Notes under the pieces: model-generated
Database searches by the model: none
Told to the model about the DNA's origin: nothing
What the model saw: the letters and a program-made list of their open reading frames with translations, nothing else
Program-made: the position numbers and the translations under genes
Source: RI-92 sp037384645
Lineage (GTDB): Bacteria > Pseudomonadota > Gammaproteobacteria > UBA6429 > Thiohalophilaceae
NCBI GenBank assembly: GCA_037384645.1
Contig: JARRNT010000050.1
Coordinates: forward strand, 1 to 28,967
Reading direction: 5' to 3'
DNA length: 28,967 bases
Part shown: in pieces, positions 14,877-21,387 of the stretch
Layout of the letters: every line of letters begins with the position of its first letter
Position numbering within the stretch: the stretch's first letter is position 1

Positions 14877-15830
14877 ATGAGCGATAAACTACCTCAGTTA
14901 CGCGAACGCATAGATCAGCTGGATGAGCAAATTCAGTCCCTGTTGACGGAACGGGCGAAAATTGCCCAGGAAGTGGCGGCAAGTAAAACCCGGTCAAACG
15001 ATACGAATTTCTATCGCGCTGAACGTGAAGCCCAGGTGTTGCGGCGAGTCATGGAACGTAACCAGGGTCCGCTGAGTGATGAAGAGATTGCCCGCCTGTT
15101 CCGGGAAATCATGTCTGCCTGCCTGGCCCTGGAGCAGGTGATGTGTATCGCCTTCCTCGGCCCGGAAGGGACATTTACCCAGGCTGCCGCACTCAAGCAT
15201 TTTGGCCATGCGGTTCAGACGTTGCCGCTCGCCACCATCGGCGACGTGTTTCGGGAAGTGGAATCAGAGAACGCGTCCTATGGTGTGGTCCCGGTGGAAA
15301 ATTCCACCGAGGGCGTAGTCAACCATACGCTGGATCAATTCATGAGTTCACCCCTGCATATCTGTGGTGAAGTCGAATTACGAATCCACCATTACCTGTT
15401 GGGCAAGGCCAAAGACACCAGTCAGGCCAGGCGAATTTATTCTCATCGCCAGTCGCTGGCACAATGTCGCGAATGGCTGGAGACAAATATGCCTGGCGTG
15501 GAGTTGCGTGACGTGAGCAGTAATGCCGAAGCGGCGAGACTGGCGGCACAGGAAGACAATGCCCTGGCGATTGCCAGCGATGCGGCAGCGGAAATTTACG
15601 GACTCAATGTGCTTGCGGGTAATATTGAAGATGAACCGGACAATACCACGCGCTTCCTGGTCATTGGCCGGCGGGCCACACCCCCCAGCGGCAAAGATAA
15701 AACCTCATTACTGGTATCAACCCAAAACAAACCGGGGTCACTTTATCGAATTCTTGAACCGTTGGCCGAGTTAGACCAGGAAGCCAGTTTCCTCAAGGTG
15801 CTGGGCTCTTACCCGCGTTCAGTACTCTGA
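14877..15830 (+). CDS. pheA: Chorismate mutase/prephenate dehydratase PheA with a truncated ACT domain
   Basis: PheA (P-protein) turns chorismate into prephenate and then phenylpyruvate for phenylalanine. The N-terminal AroQ chorismate mutase helix bundle (residues 1-90) begins LPQLRERIDQLDEQIQSLL. The prephenate dehydratase domain follows (IAFLGPEGTFTQAAALKHFG, VPVENSTEGVVNHTLD, and the TRF motif in NTTRFLVIG). The ACT regulatory domain starts at Lys275 (KTSLLVSTQNKPGSLYRILE) but jumps from EPLA straight to ELDQEASFLKVLGSYPR. About 41 residues are missing in frame, including the segment with the phenylalanine-binding ESRP motif, against a family length near 360. Catalytic domains look intact. 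I chose the ATG at 14877, 4 bases after the serA stop. The expected outcome is loss or change of phenylalanine feedback, or an assembly error. Confidence 0.95.
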   Translation: MSDKLPQLRERIDQLDEQIQSLLTERAKIAQEVAASKTRSNDTNFYRAEREAQVLRRVMERNQGPLSDEEIARLFREIMSACLALEQVMCIAFLGPEGTFTQAAALKHFGHAVQTLPLATIGDVFREVESENASYGVVPVENSTEGVVNHTLDQFMSSPLHICGEVELRIHHYLLGKAKDTSQARRIYSHRQSLAQCREWLETNMPGVELRDVSSNAEAARLAAQEDNALAIASDAAAEIYGLNVLAGNIEDEPDNTTRFLVIGRRATPPSGKDKTSLLVSTQNKPGSLYRILEPLAELDQEASFLKVLGSYPRSVL

Positions 15831-15847
15831 AATATCCGGATATGACA

Positions 15848-16966
15848 ATGCTAAATTTTTGTGATCTGGCCGTTCCCGGCGTTCGTGAACTCAAACCTTA
15901 TCAGCCAGGCAAACCGATTGAAGAGCTGCAACGCGAATACGGTCTGCGCGAAGTCATCAAGCTGGCATCCAATGAAAATCCACTAGGGCCAAGCCCCAGG
16001 GCGCTGGCCGCATTGACATCAGGCATGGACGAGCTTGCCCGTTACCCGGACGGCAATGGCTTTGCCCTGAAACAGGCACTCGCCGACAAATTCAGTGTTG
16101 AGGTCAATCAGATTACCCTGGGCAATGGTTCCAATGACATCCTGGAACTGGTGGCGCGTACGTTTGTGCAGCCCGGAGAAGAAGTGATTTTTTCTCAACA
16201 TGCGTTTGCGGTGTATCCCATTACCACCCAGGCAGTGGGTGGTAAGGCGGTCATTGTGCCGGCAAAGGATTGGGCAAACGATCTCGATGCGATCGGCAAA
16301 GCAATTAATGCAAATACCCGGGTGATTTTTATCGCAAACCCGAACAATCCTACCGGGACATGGATTGACGGCGATTCGCTGAAGCAATTTCTGGATAAGG
16401 TGCCTGAGCGTGTCATTGTCGTGCTTGACGAAGCTTATTACGAATACGCCATCCATCCAGCACTGCAGGTCAGCGGCTATCCCGACGGTATGCAGTATTT
16501 AAACGATCATCCAAACCTGATCGTGTCACGCACTTTCTCCAAGGCCTATGGCCTGGCCGGCCTGCGTGTCGGTTATGCCGTCTCAAATTCGGCGATTGCC
16601 GATCTGTTGAACCGGGTACGCCAGCCTTTTAATGTCAACAGCCTGGGTTTGCTGGCAGCAACCGCGGCGTTGTCAGATATTGAACATCTGGAAAAAAGTG
16701 CGCAGCTTAATGCCACTGGTATGCAACAGTGTATCAGTGAATTCCAAAAACTGGGTCTGTCCTATATTGTGTCGGCAGGTAACTTTATCAGTGTGGATAT
16801 GGGCAAGCCGGCGCAGCCGATCTACCAGGCCCTGCTGGAGCGGGGGGTCATCGTGCGACCCGTTGCCAACTATGAAATGCCAAATCACCTGCGTATTACC
16901 ATCGGTACCCAGCAGGAAAATGCGCGATTCCTGTCAGTACTGCATGAGGTGCTGTCAGCCTCATGA
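15848..16966 (+). CDS. hisC: Histidinol-phosphate/aromatic aminotransferase HisC
   Basis: This 372-residue fold-type I aminotransferase uses PLP to convert histidinol phosphate and its keto form. Family members encoded beside pheA and tyrA often also transaminate phenylpyruvate and hydroxyphenylpyruvate. Visible signatures are KLASNENPLGPSP (residues 38-50), the FIANPNNPTGT loop, VLDEAYYEY, and the PLP Lys232 in SRTFSKAYGLAGLRVGY. I chose the ATG at 15848, which has a GGA 7 bases upstream and gives the N-terminus expected for HisC2 proteins; the in-frame ATG at 15842 is almost as good. The stop overlaps the tyrA start (ATGA). Position in the pheA-tyrA-aroA run suggests the aromatic role is at least as important as the histidine role, but specificity cannot be read from the sequence. 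Confidence 0.93.
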   Translation: MLNFCDLAVPGVRELKPYQPGKPIEELQREYGLREVIKLASNENPLGPSPRALAALTSGMDELARYPDGNGFALKQALADKFSVEVNQITLGNGSNDILELVARTFVQPGEEVIFSQHAFAVYPITTQAVGGKAVIVPAKDWANDLDAIGKAINANTRVIFIANPNNPTGTWIDGDSLKQFLDKVPERVIVVLDEAYYEYAIHPALQVSGYPDGMQYLNDHPNLIVSRTFSKAYGLAGLRVGYAVSNSAIADLLNRVRQPFNVNSLGLLAATAALSDIEHLEKSAQLNATGMQQCISEFQKLGLSYIVSAGNFISVDMGKPAQPIYQALLERGVIVRPVANYEMPNHLRITIGTQQENARFLSVLHEVLSAS

Positions 16967-17835
16967 GTCAGAAATTTCACATCAGTAAGCTCTGTATCAT
17001 TGGTGTGGGATTGATCGGTGGTTCGGTGGCACGAGCCCTGCGCGAAAGTAATTGTGTTGACAGCATCGTCGGCGTTGGCCGCAACCTGGAAAATCTGCAA
17101 CGTGCGGAAGTCCTGGGTGTGATCGACGCCTATCAACAGGACCCGGCCAGGGCGGTCGAGGATGCGGATATCGTACTGCTTGCTGTTCCGCTGGGAGCCA
17201 TGCGCACGGTGTTTGAGCAAATCCGGCCACATTTAGCTGCACACACTGTTGTTACGGATGTTGGCAGCGCAAAACAGAGCGTGATTGAGGCGGCCAGTCA
17301 GGTGTTTAATGGCCTGCCCGCAAGCTTTGTCCCTGGACATCCCATCGCCGGTACTGAAAAAAGCGGCGTGGACGCCGCTTTCGCCGAATTATTTCAGCAT
17401 CGGCGTGTGATACTGACGCCCCTGGCTGAAACTGACTCCTCTGCGCTCGAAAAAATAAAACTGCTGTGGCAGGCCTGTGGCGCACAAGTGACAGAGATGG
17501 AACCGGTCCATCATGATGCCGTGCTGGCTGCCACCAGCCATTTGCCACATATGCTGGCCTTTGCCCTGGTCGATACCCTGGCACGGATGGATGACAGCCA
17601 GGAAATATTTGATTATGCCGCAGGTGGCTTTCGAGACTTTACCCGTATTGCCTCCAGTGACCCGCTCATGTGGCACGACATCTGCCTGGCCAACCGGGAG
17701 CAACTGGTCAAGGCCATGCGTGCTTTTAGTGATGATTTGCATCGCCTGTGTGATGCGATGGAGCAGGGCGACAGTGAATTTCTCAAGACAACCTTTACCC
17801 GCGCCAAGACGGCACGTGACAAATTCTGTGGTTAA
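16963..17835 (+). CDS. tyrA: Prephenate dehydrogenase TyrA
   Basis: TyrA oxidatively decarboxylates prephenate to 4-hydroxyphenylpyruvate for tyrosine, or arogenate to tyrosine in cyclohexadienyl forms. The 290-residue protein starts with the Rossmann motif CIIGVGLIGGSVARAL. It carries ADIVLLAVPLGAM, VTDVGSAKQSV and the active-site segment FVPGHPIAGTEKSGVDAA. The helical dimerisation domain (DAVLAATSHLPHMLAFALVD, then AAGGFRDFTRIASSDP) completes it. Length is normal for a stand-alone form. There is no fused chorismate mutase as in enteric TyrA, and no fused AroA as in Pseudomonas: a TAA separates it from aroA by 3 bases. The start shares ATGA with the hisC stop, so translation is coupled. Whether it prefers NAD or NADP, and prephenate or arogenate, cannot be told. 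Confidence 0.95.
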   Translation: MSQKFHISKLCIIGVGLIGGSVARALRESNCVDSIVGVGRNLENLQRAEVLGVIDAYQQDPARAVEDADIVLLAVPLGAMRTVFEQIRPHLAAHTVVTDVGSAKQSVIEAASQVFNGLPASFVPGHPIAGTEKSGVDAAFAELFQHRRVILTPLAETDSSALEKIKLLWQACGAQVTEMEPVHHDAVLAATSHLPHMLAFALVDTLARMDDSQEIFDYAAGGFRDFTRIASSDPLMWHDICLANREQLVKAMRAFSDDLHRLCDAMEQGDSEFLKTTFTRAKTARDKFCG

Positions 17836-17838
17836 GCG

Positions 17839-19152
17839 ATGAGTGGCAGCGATATCCAGTTCCTGGTGAAAACCGGCGGAAACCTGACCGGTGCGATCCG
17901 GGTCCCAGGTGACAAATCCATTTCCCATCGCAGCATCATGCTGGGCAGTCTTGCCGAGGGTACGACCCGGGTGAAGGGTTTTCTGCAAGGCGAAGACAAC
18001 CTGGCGACGCTGAATGCGTTTCGCACATTAGGGGTGAATATTCAGGGTCCGGAGAATGGTCAGGTCGTGATTGAAGGCGTGGGCATGCACGGTCTCAAAC
18101 CACCGGAGGGTGAGATCTATCTGGGTAACTCTGGTACTTCCATGCGCCTGTTAACCGGTCTGTTTTCTGCGCAAGGATTCGATAGCGTGTTAACCGGAGA
18201 CAAGTCTCTGAGTAGTCGACCCATGCGCCGGGTGACGGATCCCCTGGCAGAGATGGGTGCGGTCATCGAGACGACTGAGAATGGTACCCCGCCTGTACAG
18301 ATTAAAGGTGGGCATAAACTCCGCGGCATCGATTACGTCATGCCCGTGGCCAGCGCCCAGGTAAAATCCAGCCTGTTGCTCGCCGGGATGTATGCCAATG
18401 GCCAGACTTGCGTGACCGAACCGGCGCCAACCCGCGACCATACCGAGCGTATGCTGCGCGGCTTCGGTTACCCGGTGCAGACGCAGGGTAATCGTATTTG
18501 CCTGTTGGGTGGCGGCAAGCTGACAGCGACGAATATTGATGTGCCCGCCGATATTTCATCCGCAGCCTTCTTCATGGTGGGGGCGACGATTGCGCAGGGT
18601 TCGGACCTGATCCTGCAGCATGTCGGCATGAATCCAACCCGCATCGGCGTGATCAACATATTGCGTCTGATGGGCGCAGATATTAGCCTGTCAAACGAAT
18701 GTGAAGTTGGCGGTGAACCGGTGGCGGATGTACGTATTCGAAGTGCCAGACTCAAAGGCATCCAGATCCCGGAGGACCAGGTTCCGCTGGCTATCGACGA
18801 GTTTCCCGCGATATTTATCGCGGCGGCCTGCGCCCATGGGCAAACGGTCCTGACTGGGGCGCATGAATTGCGTGTTAAGGAGAGTGATCGCATTGCTGTA
18901 ATGGCAGATGGCCTGAGGGTGTTGGGCATTGATGCGAAGCCAACGCAAGATGGGATTATTATTCAGGGTGGTAAAATGGATGGCGGTGAGATCGACAGCC
19001 ATGGCGACCATCGGATTGCCATGAGTTTTGCCATGGCCGCGTTACGCGCACAGGATGATATCCGGATCAAGGATTGTGCGAATGTGAATACCTCGTTCCC
19101 GGGATTTGTCACCCTGGCGCAACAGGTCGGGCTTAGCATTGCTCAGGTTTGA
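17839..19152 (+). CDS. aroA: 3-phosphoshikimate 1-carboxyvinyltransferase (EPSP synthase) AroA, class II-like
   Basis: AroA condenses shikimate-3-phosphate with phosphoenolpyruvate, the sixth shikimate-pathway step. The 437-residue protein has PGDKSISHRSIMLGSLAEG (substrate lysine Lys26), LGNSGTSMRLLTG (residues 95-107) and the C-terminal DHRIAMSFAMAALRA. It also carries four short motifs I recall as class II markers: GDKS (120-123), SAQVK (172-176), RDHTE (199-203) and NPTR (265-268). Class II includes the glyphosate-tolerant CP4 enzyme. The residue equivalent to E. coli Gly96 is Gly99, not the Ala of CP4, so strong tolerance is not predicted. The gene lies 3 bases after tyrA. In Pseudomonas the two are fused; here a stop separates them. 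It supplies the pathway feeding pheA and tyrA. Confidence 0.97.
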   Translation: MSGSDIQFLVKTGGNLTGAIRVPGDKSISHRSIMLGSLAEGTTRVKGFLQGEDNLATLNAFRTLGVNIQGPENGQVVIEGVGMHGLKPPEGEIYLGNSGTSMRLLTGLFSAQGFDSVLTGDKSLSSRPMRRVTDPLAEMGAVIETTENGTPPVQIKGGHKLRGIDYVMPVASAQVKSSLLLAGMYANGQTCVTEPAPTRDHTERMLRGFGYPVQTQGNRICLLGGGKLTATNIDVPADISSAAFFMVGATIAQGSDLILQHVGMNPTRIGVINILRLMGADISLSNECEVGGEPVADVRIRSARLKGIQIPEDQVPLAIDEFPAIFIAAACAHGQTVLTGAHELRVKESDRIAVMADGLRVLGIDAKPTQDGIIIQGGKMDGGEIDSHGDHRIAMSFAMAALRAQDDIRIKDCANVNTSFPGFVTLAQQVGLSIAQV

Positions 19153-19168
19153 AATAAGGTGAATGCGA

Positions 19169-20602
19169 ATGAAGATTAAACCGGTGATTCTCTCGGGCGG
19201 TTCGGGAACCCGATTATGGCCTTTGTCCCGCCAGCTGTTTCCCAAACAGCTCCTGCCCCTGGTGAACCAGCACACCATGTTGCAGGATACCGTGCTGCGG
19301 GTGAAGGACATGGCGGATGTGGCTCCGGAGGTGCTGGTGGTCTGTAACGAGGAACATCGTTTCCTGGTGGCGGAGCAACTGCGCAAGCTGCACGTCCCGG
19401 TCGACAGTATCATCCTGGAACCGGAGGGCCGCAATACCGCGCCGGCACTGACCCTGGCGGCGCTGGCATTACAGGACAAGGATTGCCTGATGCTGGTCAT
19501 GCCAGCGGATCATGTCATCCAGGATATTCCGGCTTTTCACGCAGCGATCCAGCAGGCGGCAGCACTGGCTGAACAGGGCTATATCGTGACCTTCGGGATT
19601 GTGCCGGCGCGGCCAGAGACTGGCTACGGTTACATCGAACAGGGACAGGCGATTGATGAGCATGCCTGTCGTGTGGCGCGTTTTGTGGAAAAACCGGACG
19701 CGGCCACGGCGCAGTCCTATCTCGATGCCGGGACATTTTTATGGAATAGCGGAATGTTTATGTTGACGCCGCAAACCTGGTTATCGCAGCTGGCGCAACT
19801 GCAACCCGAGATGCAACAGGCCTGTGAGCAGGCTTATAGCAAGGGTCAGGCGGATCAGGATTTTTATCGCCTGGACAAGGCGGCGTTCGCCAGTTCTCCC
19901 AGCGATTCGATTGACTACGCGGTGATGGAAAAACTTGTGGCGCAGCCGGATGCCAAGGTCGCGGTCGTCCCGTTACAGGCCGGGTGGTCAGATGTGGGGG
20001 CCTGGGATGCCTTGTGGGATATTACCGAAAAAGATGAGGGTGGTAACGTTATCAAAGGCGATGTGATCAATATCGGCTCGCAGAATTCCATGTTCCTTAG
20101 CGAAGGTCGGCTGCTGGCCGGCGTGGGCCTGGACAGTATGGTCGTGGTAGAAACGGCCGATGCGGTGCTGGTGGCCCACAAGGACAGGGTGCAGGACGTG
20201 AAAAATGTTGTAACCTGGCTCAAGACGGAAGGGCGGGGGGAGCACCTGACCCACCGGCGCGTGTATCGACCCTGGGGTAGCTATGAAGGGATCGATGTGG
20301 GCGAGCGTTACCAGGTCAAACGCATTACGGTGAATCCACGCGGTTCACTGTCACTGCAAATGCACCATCACCGGGCCGAACACTGGATCGTGGTCAAGGG
20401 CACGGCGCGCGTGACCCGCGGTGACGATGTCTTTTTAGTCTCGGAAAACGAATCAACCTATATCCCCATCGGCACCCAGCATCGGCTGGAGAATCCCGGC
20501 ACTATTCCGCTGGAAATGATCGAGGTGCAATCCGGCAGTTATCTCGGCGAGGATGATATCGTCCGCTTCGAGGATATTTACGGTCGGGACAAGGACAAGT
20601 AG
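19169..20602 (+). CDS. manC: Bifunctional mannose-1-phosphate guanylyltransferase/mannose-6-phosphate isomerase (ManC/AlgA type)
   Basis: This 477-residue type II enzyme makes GDP-mannose from mannose-1-phosphate and GTP. Most homologues also isomerise fructose-6-phosphate and mannose-6-phosphate. The N-terminal nucleotidyltransferase domain has LSGGSGTRLWPLSRQLFPKQ (signature GGSGTRLWP), VMPADHVI and FVEKPDAATA. The C-terminal cupin domain has RPWGSYEGIDVGERYQVKRI, QMHHHRAEHWIVVKGTARV with the metal-binding histidines, and IPIGTQHRLENPG. I chose the ATG at 19169, 8 bases after AAGGTG; the ATG at 19163 is too close to it. It sits between aroA and cmk, which are adjacent in Pseudomonas and E. 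coli, so it has been inserted into a conserved run. GDP-mannose feeds LPS, exopolysaccharide or GDP-fucose/rhamnose. No glycosyltransferase lies nearby. Confidence 0.93.
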   Translation: MKIKPVILSGGSGTRLWPLSRQLFPKQLLPLVNQHTMLQDTVLRVKDMADVAPEVLVVCNEEHRFLVAEQLRKLHVPVDSIILEPEGRNTAPALTLAALALQDKDCLMLVMPADHVIQDIPAFHAAIQQAAALAEQGYIVTFGIVPARPETGYGYIEQGQAIDEHACRVARFVEKPDAATAQSYLDAGTFLWNSGMFMLTPQTWLSQLAQLQPEMQQACEQAYSKGQADQDFYRLDKAAFASSPSDSIDYAVMEKLVAQPDAKVAVVPLQAGWSDVGAWDALWDITEKDEGGNVIKGDVINIGSQNSMFLSEGRLLAGVGLDSMVVVETADAVLVAHKDRVQDVKNVVTWLKTEGRGEHLTHRRVYRPWGSYEGIDVGERYQVKRITVNPRGSLSLQMHHHRAEHWIVVKGTARVTRGDDVFLVSENESTYIPIGTQHRLENPGTIPLEMIEVQSGSYLGEDDIVRFEDIYGRDKDK

Positions 20603-20607
20603 GCGCT

Positions 20608-21315
20608 ATGTCCCGGATCCCCGTTATCACCATCGATGGCCCGAGTGGCTCGGGCAAGGGCACCATCAGTCGGCATCTGGCGCAGCAATTGGGCTGGCAT
20701 TTTCTTGACAGCGGTGCCCTGTATCGCCTGGTCGGGCTGGGCAGTGCCCGACATGGCATTGCCAATGACAATGAAGCCGGGCTGGCCGAGTATGCGCGCC
20801 AGCTGGAGGTCCAGTTTGTGGCCGCCGATCCCGAGCAGGAGCCCACAGTATTACTGGAAAATCAGGATGTTACCAACGAATTACGGACGGAGACCACGGG
20901 TGAGCTGGCATCCCGGGTAGCGGCCATCCCGGCCGTGCGCGAGGCCCTGCTGGCGCGCCAGCGCGACTTTCAGCAGGCTCCGGGACTGGTGGCCGACGGC
21001 CGCGACATGGGGACGACGATTTTCCCCGGGGCAGATTTGAAAATATTCCTTACTGCGAGTGCGGAAGTGCGCGCGCAAAGGCGATATAAACAGTTGAAAG
21101 AAAAGGGAAATAGTGTTAGTCTCAGCGCCCTTGTACAGGACATCAATCAGCGCGATGCGCGGGACGCCTCCCGATCTGTCTCTCCTCTAGTACCGGCAGA
21201 CGATGCCGTTATCGTCGATACTTCCGAGATGGATATCATGCAGGTGATGCAACGTGTACAGGAGCTTGTGCATCAGGTCTTTCCCGATGCCAGGCTGGGT
21301 GGCCTTCTGGCTTAA
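20608..21315 (+). CDS. cmk: Cytidylate kinase
   Basis: Cmk phosphorylates CMP and dCMP using ATP, recycling pyrimidine nucleotides from RNA and phospholipid turnover. The 235-residue P-loop kinase has the Walker A motif GPSGSGKGT at residues 11-19, followed by FLDSGALYR. The CMP-binding region includes VADGRDMGTTIFPGADLKIF, which is the family signature. The lid has RRYKQLKEKG, and the C-terminal part has RDARDASRSVSPLVPADDAV. Length matches the bacterial family (about 225). It follows manC by 5 bases. It precedes rpsA by 72 bases that hold a structured leader, so rpsA may be both co-transcribed with cmk and regulated on its own. cmk-rpsA adjacency is conserved across gammaproteobacteria. Nothing is unusual about the coding sequence itself. 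Confidence 0.98.
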   Translation: MSRIPVITIDGPSGSGKGTISRHLAQQLGWHFLDSGALYRLVGLGSARHGIANDNEAGLAEYARQLEVQFVAADPEQEPTVLLENQDVTNELRTETTGELASRVAAIPAVREALLARQRDFQQAPGLVADGRDMGTTIFPGADLKIFLTASAEVRAQRRYKQLKEKGNSVSLSALVQDINQRDARDASRSVSPLVPADDAVIVDTSEMDIMQVMQRVQELVHQVFPDARLGGLLA

Positions 21316-21330
21316 CATTAACCAACATTA

Positions 21331-21378
21331 GCGGTCTTCGGACCGTTCGCAACTCGCCGGGCATTGCCTGGCCAAGGT
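21331..21378 (+). promoter_or_regulatory. Structured rpsA leader with two hairpins
   Basis: Hairpin I is CGGTC-TTCG-GACCG (21332-21345), a 5-bp stem closed by a stable UUCG tetraloop, extendable by a G-U pair. Hairpin II is GCCGGGC-ATT-GCCTGGC (21356-21372), 7 pairs including one G-U. An AAGG ribosome-binding site (21374-21377) follows immediately, 10 bases before the rpsA ATG. In E. coli the rpsA leader folds into hairpins and S1 represses its own translation there. This leader looks like a counterpart, but regulation is inferred. Confidence 0.55.
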
Positions 21379-21387
21379 AACAACTCC

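Noticed and set aside
15760..15830. A frameshift as the cause of the short PheA
   Set aside because: The reading frame stays open and the last 20 residues match the normal PheA end exactly in style, so the missing part is an in-frame deletion.
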